This document shows positions 28,008 to 36,487 of a DNA stretch of 64,000 nucleotides, piece by piece (position 1 is the first letter of the stretch; the number at the start of each line of letters is the position of its first letter). The notes under the pieces are model-generated. The model did no database searches. It was given only the letters and a program-made list of their open reading frames with translations, and had not been told where the DNA came from. The position numbers and the translations under genes are program-made. The stretch covers positions 1-64,000 of the forward strand of contig JANWVR010000057.1 in assembly GCA_025056735.1 (NCBI GenBank), written 5' to 3'. The DNA comes from Saprospiraceae bacterium. GTDB taxonomy: Bacteria; Bacteroidota; Bacteroidia; Chitinophagales; Saprospiraceae.

Positions 28008-28862
28008 TCATGAAAATTCAGGTGCTGGCGGGTGCGGTTTTCTCAAAACCACGCCCACGCCTACGCTGGCGCGCGACCAGCCAAATAGCGCGCGGTCGAG
28101 CCATAGAATGGCGTCGGTCAGGGCAGCCAAACGCGGCGGCCGGCTGCTGCGGGGCTGTATGGCTAAGGTGGGCGTTTGCACATCGGTGGAGTTGTAGGCG
28201 TTGCGCTTCAGCAGACGCTGTAGCAGGCCGGTATGGTACATCTCCAACAGGCCCACCAAGTAGTGGCTCAGCCCGCGTTGTTCTACGACTTCAAACCCTT
28301 GCTCATCGGCCCATTGCAAAAACTCGCGGCGGTCAATCAGGTATGTGTGTCCGAAGGCGTAAGCCCCTTGCGCGATGGCGTATTCGCGCTGGTGAGGCTT
28401 GCGCAGGCGCAGCCACACATAGTTCACGGGGTCGTAGGTGAACGGAAAGCCCCGGCTGGGGAAGGTCATCACAAGCCGCCCACCCGGGCGCAACACGCGG
28501 TAGATCTCGGCCAGCATGCGGCGCGGCTCGCCCACGTGCTCGATGACCTCGCACGAGACCACTAAGTCGAACGCGCCATCCGGGTAGATCAGGTTCAGGG
28601 CGTCGTTCTTCTCGTAGGCAACGTTAGGCACGTCGGCATTCACGGTGCGGGCGCAGTTCAGGTCGTCTTCGTTGACGTCGCAGCCTACGAGCTGTTGGCA
28701 GTAGGCGGCCAGCATTCGGTCGTAGTCGCCCTCGCCAGTACCCAGGTTGAGCGCCTTTGAAACGGACGGTTTGCCCTGAGCAAGCAGCGCGTATTTTTCT
28801 AAGCAAGCCTGTACAAAGCGGTAGCGGTTGCGAAACGTCGGCAATAGAAACTTCAGGTTCAT
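28008..28862 (-). CDS. Class I SAM-dependent methyltransferase
   Basis: ALNLGTGEGDYDRMLA; FDLVVSCEVIEHVGEPRRMLAEIYRVLRPGGRLVMTFPS. Confidence 0.88.
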   Translation of the reverse strand: MNLKFLLPTFRNRYRFVQACLEKYALLAQGKPSVSKALNLGTGEGDYDRMLAAYCQQLVGCDVNEDDLNCARTVNADVPNVAYEKNDALNLIYPDGAFDLVVSCEVIEHVGEPRRMLAEIYRVLRPGGRLVMTFPSRGFPFTYDPVNYVWLRLRKPHQREYAIAQGAYAFGHTYLIDRREFLQWADEQGFEVVEQRGLSHYLVGLLEMYHTGLLQRLLKRNAYNSTDVQTPTLAIQPRSSRPPRLAALTDAILWLDRALFGWSRASVGVGVVLRKPHPPAPEFS

Positions 28863-28932
28863 GCGTGGGTGTCTTCCAGAAATGTCGAAGGACGGGCAGA
28901 TAGAATACGGGGACGGCCTGGCAGGCAAGCCG

Positions 28933-29988
28933 TTAAAACCTCGGGCACACGACGCGCGAGCGCCGCACAGCCGGGTGATAATAGGTAAGCGAGAGTTCGA
29001 AGGCGCCGCGCGAGTTGTTGACGCGCGCCAGGGAGGAAGTGGTGATGTCGTAGCTGAGGCCCAGCATCCAGCGCTCCAGTTCGAGCATGACGACAGCCAC
29101 AATAGCGTCGGCGTGCATGCCCTGGTTGAGGCGGTTCACGACACGCGCCCAGGCGCCGGCGCGCAGGGCCAGCTCGTTGCGGTCGTTGTTGGAGTAGCGA
29201 AGGGCAGCGCCCGCGTTGAACTCGCGCGCAGGCCCCTGGCTCATCAAAAGCAGACCCGGCATCAGGCCCATTTGTTCGGTGAACGGCAACAGACCGCCGG
29301 CGTGCAGCGTCCAGCGTAGGTAAAGACGCTCGCTGGGGTTGTCGGCCAGCAGCGCTACATTGGGTCGGTTAAGGTGGTGCCAGGCGATGCCCAGCGTCCA
29401 GAAGCCATCGCGCCGACGCGAGACGGCATACCACAGCAGGCCGGCATTGAAGTCTAAGTACGGGCTGGAGTTGCCCTGCGCGTTGGGCTCGCCGTTGGGC
29501 GCGTTAAAGTCGGGTGCTTCCTGCAGCGGGTCGAACTGACGGCTAAACCACACCCTGCCCCAGTCGGCGCTGTTTTGGCCAAAGCCCAACTGCGCTCCGG
29601 CGCTCAGCACGTGCGTTGCGCGGCGCGGCCCTCCGCTGATTTGCTTCAGAAAAGCGCCGCCCAGGTGAACCTTGTTTTGCGAGAAGCGCGCCGTGCCCGC
29701 CTCGTCGTGCAGCGCGCCGAGGCCGAGAGCAAAATGGTCGTATGGCCCTACGCCGAAGCGCACGTCCGCTGCCGCCGAATACGTGCGGAAGGGCACGGGC
29801 GACAGGATGCTGCTCCACTGGTCGCGGTAGTTGGCCACGGCGCGCCACTGGCCCTCGAAGGCGCCCGTCATCGCTGGGTTCAGGTTCCACGGCGAAGCGT
29901 AAAATTGCGAAAAACGCGGGTCTTGCCCCTGCAGACAGGAGGCCAGCAATACCCAAAACCACCCAGTGGCAAAGCGTCGAAATGCCAT
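28933..29988 (-). CDS. PorP/SprF family type IX secretion system membrane protein
   Basis: QDPRFSQFYASPWNLNPAMTGAFEGQWRAVANYRDQWSSI. Confidence 0.88.
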   Translation of the reverse strand: MAFRRFATGWFWVLLASCLQGQDPRFSQFYASPWNLNPAMTGAFEGQWRAVANYRDQWSSILSPVPFRTYSAAADVRFGVGPYDHFALGLGALHDEAGTARFSQNKVHLGGAFLKQISGGPRRATHVLSAGAQLGFGQNSADWGRVWFSRQFDPLQEAPDFNAPNGEPNAQGNSSPYLDFNAGLLWYAVSRRRDGFWTLGIAWHHLNRPNVALLADNPSERLYLRWTLHAGGLLPFTEQMGLMPGLLLMSQGPAREFNAGAALRYSNNDRNELALRAGAWARVVNRLNQGMHADAIVAVVMLELERWMLGLSYDITTSSLARVNNSRGAFELSLTYYHPAVRRSRVVCPRF

Positions 29989-30217
29989 AAGCCCAACGTG
30001 CGCCTTTTGATTGGCGCCGCCAAAAGTAGGGCTTATCTCGCACTCCGACGGTGGACAAAACGGCTGTCGGTTGCCCTTCGAGGCGGGCTTAAGAAAGGTG
30101 AAGCCCCCGCTGGCCTATCTACCGCCTTACGTTACCTCAGGAGTGCCGGCGGCGTTCGTTTCTGCTTTTTCGCCCGTGTGCGAGGGAGCGTTCTTTGTGC
30201 CTTCGCGGCAACTCTCG

Positions 30218-30255
30218 AAAAAAAACGGCTGCCTGGAGGGAAGCCCGGGCAGCCG
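30218..30255 (-). terminator. Intrinsic-terminator-like hairpin (minus strand)
   Basis: A8 then CGGCTGCC...GGCAGCCG; T8 on the minus strand. Confidence 0.6.
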
Positions 30256-30273
30256 CAAGGCGGATTGAAAAGG

Positions 30274-30307
30274 AAAAGCGCTGTTCACGGGATTACACGC
30301 GCTTTTT
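30274..30307. terminator. Bidirectional terminator-like hairpin
   Basis: AAAAGCGC - 17-nt loop - GCGCTTTTT. Confidence 0.5.
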
Positions 30308-30359
30308 GGAGGAGGACTCAATTCCCAAAACCATAGCCCTTCGCAGCGTCTTCGCTCAG

Positions 30360-30379
30360 CGCCTCAAAAGGCGTTTTTT
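30360..30379 (+). terminator. Intrinsic-terminator-like hairpin
   Basis: CGCCT-CAAA-AGGCG then TTTTTT. Confidence 0.6.
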
Positions 30380-30544
30380 ATGCAGCCAAAAATGTGCCAG
30401 GCTGCCTTCCGCGTCCTACTTTAACATTTTTGCCAACCTTGGGCGTCTCGACGGTTGTCTTTATCTTTGGCGGGCGCAGCGTCGGCAGCGAAGGCTGCGT
30501 CTCTGGCATATAACCCTTCCCTTTCACCTGAAATAGCGTTTTTT

Positions 30545-31768
30545 ATGAAAAAGGTTCTCGTTTTCGCATTCGCAATACCCTTTCTGCTCTCTGCCCTTAC
30601 CTGTCGAAAAGACGACCGGCTCCCGCCATCCGTTCCACCGGTGAAGGCGGTTAGTGTTGCTGAAATGAGCCAGGTTGTTGGCTGGGCGCTTTTCCGCCAG
30701 GAGCAGCTGGCAAAGCCTAAGCAAAATGTGCTGCTATCGCCGTACAGCATCCAGACGGCATTCTCTATGGCCGTCAACGGCGCACGCGGAAGAACTGCCG
30801 AAGAACTGCAGGCGTTTCTGGGCTGCAGCGGCTGGACGAACAGCGACCTCAACTCCGGCTATCGCAGCTTAGACGTGCTGCTCACGAAGCAAGCCGGGCA
30901 TCCGACCTTAACGGTCGCCAACCGATATTTCTACGATGCAAAGCGCATCGCTGTAAAAGAGTCCTTCCTGCAGACCATCCAGCAGTACTATCAAAGTGGC
31001 GCTGACAACCTCAATTTCAGCGCCGAGCAGGAGGCGCTCAACCACATCAACGGCTGGGTGAAAACCAATACAAAGGGCAAAATTGACAAGATATTAGACC
31101 AGATCACGCCACTCGATGTGGCCTTTCTGATTAACGCCCTGCACTTCAAAGCCGACTGGGCTACCGGCTTTGCGCCTGAGCTGACGCGCAAAGCGCCCTT
31201 CACCCGGGCGGATGGCTCTAAGGTGCAGGCGGATTTTGTCTATGCCGATCGTGCCTTTACCTTTTCTGCCACATCGCAATTTCGCTTAGTGGATATTCCT
31301 TTCCGCGACTCTACGTACAGCCTGAGCTTCATTCAGCCCGGGCAGGGCAACTCCGACCCACAATGGCATCTCAATCTGACGCCCCAGCGCTGGCGGGCCT
31401 TGTACGACAGCATCGTTTACAACCGCGCCGAAGTGCTCTTTCCAAGGCTGAAACTGTCGTACGAGAACGATCTAATAAAAAGCATGGAAGCACTGGGCGT
31501 TCGGGCGCCCTTCTCGGGGCGCGATGCCGATTTCACGCCGATGGGTACACACCTGGGCGGCAAGAACATCTTCATCAACCAGGTCCGGCACAAAGCCGTC
31601 CTGAACGTGGACGAGAAAGGCGCGGAGGGCGCTGCCGTAACGTCCATTGGCTTTGGCGTCGTCTCTGTGCCGCCTCAGTTCTGGTTCGATAAGCCCTTCG
31701 TGCTCGTGTTGCGGCACATTCCGACAAATGCGGTGCTGTTCATCGGCTACGTCGCCGATCCTACGTAG
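30545..31768 (+). CDS. Serpin family protein, predicted lipoprotein
   Basis: MKKVLVFAFAIPFLLSALTCRKDD (lipobox-like); LSPYSIQTAFSMAVNGARGRTAEEL; hinge VDEKGAEGAAVTS; FDKPFVLVLRHIPTNAVLFIG. Confidence 0.93.
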   Translation: MKKVLVFAFAIPFLLSALTCRKDDRLPPSVPPVKAVSVAEMSQVVGWALFRQEQLAKPKQNVLLSPYSIQTAFSMAVNGARGRTAEELQAFLGCSGWTNSDLNSGYRSLDVLLTKQAGHPTLTVANRYFYDAKRIAVKESFLQTIQQYYQSGADNLNFSAEQEALNHINGWVKTNTKGKIDKILDQITPLDVAFLINALHFKADWATGFAPELTRKAPFTRADGSKVQADFVYADRAFTFSATSQFRLVDIPFRDSTYSLSFIQPGQGNSDPQWHLNLTPQRWRALYDSIVYNRAEVLFPRLKLSYENDLIKSMEALGVRAPFSGRDADFTPMGTHLGGKNIFINQVRHKAVLNVDEKGAEGAAVTSIGFGVVSVPPQFWFDKPFVLVLRHIPTNAVLFIGYVADPT

Positions 31769-32236
31769 CGCTCTGGCGGGCCTTTAAGGGTTCTTGGTTC
31801 TAAGGGTTGTACGGTGGGCTCAAGGCAGCGTAGGACTGTTGCAAATGCAGAGCGGTTCGGCGCTGAAGCGCTGGAATTTGAGCCATTCAAGGCGCCTGCC
31901 GATTGCGGTTGAGCGTGGAGTTGTTTGCTGTAGGGATGGGCCGTATTGAGCGTACCATTAACGGCCGATGAGCTGTGTATTCTTCGTTTCGAGAAAAGAC
32001 GTCACCTTTGTAGCAGAAAAAAGGAGAGGACTATGGGCAGAACAACCAATCTACAGTATAGAAGGGATACAAGGGTGTCGGGTCGGCAGAGTTTGCAGGT
32101 GTACTTTCTATCATTCGGGTATTGAGTGTTGAACCAAAAGGAGAAAAGCATCTTTTCTCTACCGTTTAAGCAGCGCTTCTCGGTATAAACGCCTTCCCAG
32201 CAAGTCAAGTCCAAAAAGAAGCGATTGCCTCGAGTG

Positions 32237-32518
32237 ATGAAATTCGAGTGGGATGAACGTAAGGATCAGTTCCACCGTAGAAAACACGGAATTGGCTTTA
32301 ATCGCGCTAAGGAAGTCTTTGAAGATAACGACGCCGCTCTCTATTCTGGAAAAAACAGGCTTTTGATCGTAGGAAAAGTGCTTGGAAAATTCATTGTCGC
32401 AGTTGCATTTACCCAACGGGGAACAGTATACAGGATAATTCCTGCAAGGCAGGCGAGAAAAGAAGAAATCAAGGATTACCTGACCAATAAATTCGATAAA
32501 GATGACACCAGCAAATAA
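32237..32518 (+). CDS. BrnT family toxin-like protein
   Basis: MKFEWDERKDQFHRRKHGIGFNRAKEVFEDNDAALYSGKNRLLIVGKVLGKFIVAVAFTQRGTVYRIIPARQARKEE. Confidence 0.85.
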   Translation: MKFEWDERKDQFHRRKHGIGFNRAKEVFEDNDAALYSGKNRLLIVGKVLGKFIVAVAFTQRGTVYRIIPARQARKEEIKDYLTNKFDKDDTSK

Positions 32519-32917
32519 AATCGGATTAGAGGCGGCAATTAAGATATTAAGGTCCGGCGGAAAAAAAAATTAGACGACAGCGTTATAGCTGACTTAGAGA
32601 TTTCAAAAGTCAGAGCGATGGATGCTTTACTTCTTGCCGAGAATTGCTTTGTCGTCCCGGATGATAATATCATCTACGAGGATAGCGACATAGAATACGA
32701 CCCCGAGTTTGACGAAGTAGCGTGGGGAAGACCAACTTCTTTTAAAGAGGCGAAAGAACCGGAAGGTGTATCCGATGTAGCGGAATTAGTTGTCCGAGTC
32801 CCGATAAGAAACGAAGAGATGAAGGAATGGATCGCGGAAAATCGGGAGAAAATGGATCGGGTCATGGGCAAATTACTGGAGGATCTTTACGAGACCGAGC
32901 AATTGTTGAAGGGGTAG
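32502..32917 (+). CDS. Candidate partner/antitoxin of the BrnT-like protein, split by a -1 frameshift at A9
   Basis: 0-frame MTPANKIGLEAAIKILRSGGKKN* (32502-32573); -1 frame at A9 (32561-32569) continues KKKLDDSVIADLEISKVRAMDALLLAENCFVVPDDN... to 32917. Confidence 0.6.
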
Positions 32918-33040
32918 CCGAGCGGCGCAAGAAGCGACTTAAGGCGGCGCAAGCGCTAAGGGTGTATCTTGTTTTCGGGCTTCTCTTAGCGAAAATATCA
33001 CCAGTCAGATCAAAATACAGTTCACACAAGAGGAAAGATC

Positions 33041-33958
33041 ATGATACCAACGTTCCAATCACTAATGCTTACATTGCTTAAACTTGTTTCAGATGGAAAA
33101 GAGCACGAATACAGGGACCTGATTGAAAGTTTGGCAGTCGAATTTAAATTGACAGACGAAGAAAGAAGAGCAACCCTGGCCAGTGGCAAACGTGTTTTTA
33201 ACAAAAGAGTTAGCTGGGCAAAGACCTACTTGAAAAAAGCGGGCTTGCTTGACTCTCCAAAACGAGCGACTTTTGTAATTACGGACTTGGGCAGGCAGAC
33301 TTTAGCCCAAAATCTTGACCGAATAGATGTAAAGTACTTGAGACAATTTCCGGCTTTTTTAGAGTTTTTGAATGCTTCGAGAAGCAACAGTGAAATCGAG
33401 GACGATGAAACGGCAATTATTGAAAATAGCGAGCAGACGCCTGAAGAAAACTTAGACAAGGCGTATCAACAAATAAGAAAATCGTTGGCGTCAGAACTAC
33501 TTCAAAAAGTTATTGACCTCTCTCCTGCGTTCTTTGAGCGACTTGTAGTGGATCTTTTAGTAAAAATGGGGTATGGCGGTTCCATCAAGGATGCAGGAAA
33601 AGCAATAGGCAGAAGCGGTGATGAAGGAATTGATGGGACAATAAAAGAAGACAAACTTGGGCTTGACATCATCTACATTCAGGCCAAGCGTTGGAAACCG
33701 GGAAATGTTGTTGGCCGACCGGATATTCAAAAATTTGTGGGCGCACTCGCCGGGCAGGGAGCTAAAAAAGGGATCTTCATCACAACATCAAGCTTCACAA
33801 AGGAAGCATTAGAATACATGCCCAAAAACGAAACAAAAATCGTTCTCATAGACGGCGAACAGTTGGCCCAACTCATGATTGACTACAACATCGGTTGCTC
33901 CACACATCAGACGTATGAACTTAAAAAAATTGACAGCGACTATTTTGGAGAAGAATAA
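33041..33958 (+). CDS. Mrr-like restriction endonuclease
   Basis: MLTLLKLVSDGKEHEYRDLIESLAVEFKLTDEER; catalytic region GRSGDEGIDGTIKEDKLGLDIIYIQAKRW. Confidence 0.92.
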   Translation: MIPTFQSLMLTLLKLVSDGKEHEYRDLIESLAVEFKLTDEERRATLASGKRVFNKRVSWAKTYLKKAGLLDSPKRATFVITDLGRQTLAQNLDRIDVKYLRQFPAFLEFLNASRSNSEIEDDETAIIENSEQTPEENLDKAYQQIRKSLASELLQKVIDLSPAFFERLVVDLLVKMGYGGSIKDAGKAIGRSGDEGIDGTIKEDKLGLDIIYIQAKRWKPGNVVGRPDIQKFVGALAGQGAKKGIFITTSSFTKEALEYMPKNETKIVLIDGEQLAQLMIDYNIGCSTHQTYELKKIDSDYFGEE

Positions 33959-34105
33959 CTGATGTTGCGCATGAGCAGCGTGGAGCGTCCTGTCAGCGTC
34001 TAACCTGTTCGGTGAAACCTTTTGTTTTCTGACCACAGAGGACTCGGGGAAACGCATAGAAAAACACTTCCAAAGTTCCTGGCGCCATCCTGTCATAGCC
34101 ATGCT

Positions 34106-35131
34106 TTACTCCATAGGCAGCACTTTTGGCGCAAAGCCGTTCTTGGCTGCCTCTAAGAATTGTGCCGCGGTTTCCTGGATGGTTTGTTCTATTGGTCGGT
34201 AGGCAAATCCGCCGACAGAGAGCGATTTAGCGTTGCTGTAGGAGAAGCGGCCCATCGAGGCGCGAGCGCTGTCGCGGGTGAGGAGTGGGTCGGCGCCTAA
34301 GAGCTGGGATTTGAGCCATTCGAGGCGCCAGCCGATTTCAGCCAGGAATGGGGTTACTTTGATAAAGGGCCGTCGGACGCCTAAGGCGTCAGCGATTTGG
34401 AAGAACAGGTCGCGGAAGAGCATATCCTGAGCGCTGAGGATGTAGCGCTCGCTCTGGATGCCGCGTTCCAGCAACAGGACGATGAACTGCGCTACATCGC
34501 GTACATCTACAAAGCCGTTTTGGCCCATGGGGTAAAGTTTCATGCCTCGATAGATTTGCTGGAAGATGCGTCCTGTGCCCACATTCCAGAAGCCGCTGCC
34601 CAACACCATAGCAGGGCTAACGATGGCAATGGGCAGCCCTTCGGCGTGTGCGCGCCAGACTTCCTGTTCGGAGAGGTACTTGCTGATGGCATAACGTGTA
34701 TTAGTGGGGCTATCCACCCAGGCGCAGGTTTCGTCGAGCTGGGGCCGATTGGGCGCGCGCCCTAAGGCGGCAATGCTGCTGACGTGCACGAAGTGGCGCA
34801 CGCCGGCGTCGAGCGCAAAGTTAACCATGTTGGCCGTGCCTTCTACGTTGACGCGCATCATGCGGCGCTCATCGGAGGAGCGGAACGACACTACCGCCGC
34901 GCAGTGGCACACGTGCGTAACGCCCTGGAACGCTTCCTCTAAGGCAAACAGGTCGGTAACGTCGCCTTCTACCCATTCGACCTGGTCGGCGACGTCGCGC
35001 ACCAGATCGAGCGGGCTGGTGCGGCGGCGCAGGGCGCGCACGGCATAGCCGCGCTTCAGGAGCAGGCGGAGGGTATAGGCGCCAATGAAACCGGTGGCGC
35101 CGGTTATCAGGACTTTGCGGTCGGTTGTCAT
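34106..35131 (-). CDS. NAD-dependent epimerase/dehydratase (extended SDR)
   Basis: KVLITGATGFIGAYTLRLLLKRGYAVRALRR; YAISKYLSE. Start at MTTDRKVL. Confidence 0.9.
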   Translation of the reverse strand: MTTDRKVLITGATGFIGAYTLRLLLKRGYAVRALRRRTSPLDLVRDVADQVEWVEGDVTDLFALEEAFQGVTHVCHCAAVVSFRSSDERRMMRVNVEGTANMVNFALDAGVRHFVHVSSIAALGRAPNRPQLDETCAWVDSPTNTRYAISKYLSEQEVWRAHAEGLPIAIVSPAMVLGSGFWNVGTGRIFQQIYRGMKLYPMGQNGFVDVRDVAQFIVLLLERGIQSERYILSAQDMLFRDLFFQIADALGVRRPFIKVTPFLAEIGWRLEWLKSQLLGADPLLTRDSARASMGRFSYSNAKSLSVGGFAYRPIEQTIQETAAQFLEAAKNGFAPKVLPME

Positions 35132-35463
35132 TTCCGAAACGTTTCGATGTATTGAGCCAGGGATAAGATTTCTTCTTCCGTTAACACGGCCCCGAAGGGC
35201 GGCATGGTATTTTTGCCCATAGCGATCTGATGGATGCGCTCTTCTAATGAGAGGACCGACCGGGAGAGATCGGCAGCGCCATTGAGGGCCAAAGTTCCAT
35301 CGGCGCCATGACATAATACGCAATGCTGGCGGTAGAGGGTTTTTGCATCCGGCGGCTCATTTTGGCGTGTTGGCGCCTCGGCGCCACACGAGGCCAGCAG
35401 ACGTGCAAAGGCAAACGCAGCTGCCGCTACAATATAAGTTCTTGGTTTGCAGCCTTTTTTCAT
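35128..35463 (-). CDS. c-type cytochrome, lipoprotein-like
   Basis: CVLCHGADGT heme motif; LARLLASCGAEAPT lipobox-like; overlaps the next start as ATGA. Confidence 0.88.
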   Translation of the reverse strand: MKKGCKPRTYIVAAAAFAFARLLASCGAEAPTRQNEPPDAKTLYRQHCVLCHGADGTLALNGAADLSRSVLSLEERIHQIAMGKNTMPPFGAVLTEEEILSLAQYIETFRK

Positions 35464-35486
35464 GTGTATGCTATAGTGATTTTGAT

Positions 35487-36485
35487 ATGAAGATTGCCTT
35501 CTTTTCGACGCGCTCCTACGACCGGGAGTATTTTGACCGGGCCAACGAACAGGCTCGACATCATCTTTGGTATACTGAAGCGCTGCTTCGCGAGGAGACG
35601 GCTTCGCTGGCGCAGGGCTACGAAGCGGTGTGTCTTTTTGTGAACGACCGCGTAACGGCGGCGGTGGCTGAAAAGTTGGCAGCAGCAGGCGTCCGGCTGA
35701 TTGCGCTGCGCTGTGCGGGCTATAATCAGGTGGATTTGGCGGCTACCGATCGGCACGGTCTGACGGTCGTGCGCGTGCCGGCCTATTCGCCGCATGCGGT
35801 AGCCGAACACACCGTGGCACTCATTCTGGCGCTCAACCGAAAGACGCACCGCGCTTACAACCGCGTACGCGAAGGCAACTTCGCGTTGGAGAACCTGATG
35901 GGTTTCGACCTGTACGGCAAGACCGTCGGCGTGGTGGGCACGGGCAAGATTGGCAAGGTGTTCGCCCAGATCATGATGGGCTTCGGCTGCCGGGTGTTGG
36001 GTTACGACCCGTTCCCAGATGCTGAACTGACTGCTGCAGGAGTGGATTACGTTTCGTTGGAAGATCTACTGAAGCGCTCGGACATCGTCTCGCTGCACTG
36101 CCCGCTGACCGAGACGACATATCGCCTCATCAACGCCGATAACCTTCACCTGATGCGCCGGGGCGCCATGCTCATCAATACCGGCCGCGGTGCGCTGATT
36201 GACACTCAGGCCGTTGTTCAGGCGCTCAAGAGTGGGCATTTGGGCTATCTGGGCTTAGACGTCTATGAGCAGGAGGAAGGGCTTTTTTTCTACGACTTTT
36301 CGCACGAAATCATCCAGGACGACCTGATTGCCCGCCTGATGACGTTTCCCAACGTGCTCATCACCTCTCACCAGGCTTTTTTCACCCATGAGGCCATGAC
36401 GGAAATTGCCCACACGACGCTGCAAAACGTTACAGCCTTTGAACAAGGGCTGCCGCTGGAAAATGTAGTGCGCCGCGGCACGTAA
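35487..36485 (+). CDS. 2-hydroxyacid dehydrogenase (D-lactate dehydrogenase-like)
   Basis: MKIAFFSTRSYDREYFDRAN; VGVVGTGKIGKVFAQI; LINTGRGALIDTQAVVQALKSG. Confidence 0.92.
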   Translation: MKIAFFSTRSYDREYFDRANEQARHHLWYTEALLREETASLAQGYEAVCLFVNDRVTAAVAEKLAAAGVRLIALRCAGYNQVDLAATDRHGLTVVRVPAYSPHAVAEHTVALILALNRKTHRAYNRVREGNFALENLMGFDLYGKTVGVVGTGKIGKVFAQIMMGFGCRVLGYDPFPDAELTAAGVDYVSLEDLLKRSDIVSLHCPLTETTYRLINADNLHLMRRGAMLINTGRGALIDTQAVVQALKSGHLGYLGLDVYEQEEGLFFYDFSHEIIQDDLIARLMTFPNVLITSHQAFFTHEAMTEIAHTTLQNVTAFEQGLPLENVVRRGT

Positions 36486-36487
36486 TT

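Noticed and set aside
29575-30336. 253-aa plus-strand ORF opposite the PorP/SprF gene
   Set aside because: Mostly antisense to a well-supported gene, biased composition typical of shadow ORFs in GC-rich DNA.
31940-32000. GGCCGATGAGCTG...TTTCGAGAAAAG looked loosely hammerhead-like
   Set aside because: The conserved CUGAUGA core is not present and stems cannot be assigned.
32033-32125. 30-codon ORF with a good AGGAGAGG upstream
   Set aside because: Too short and without recognisable similarity; may be chance or remnant.
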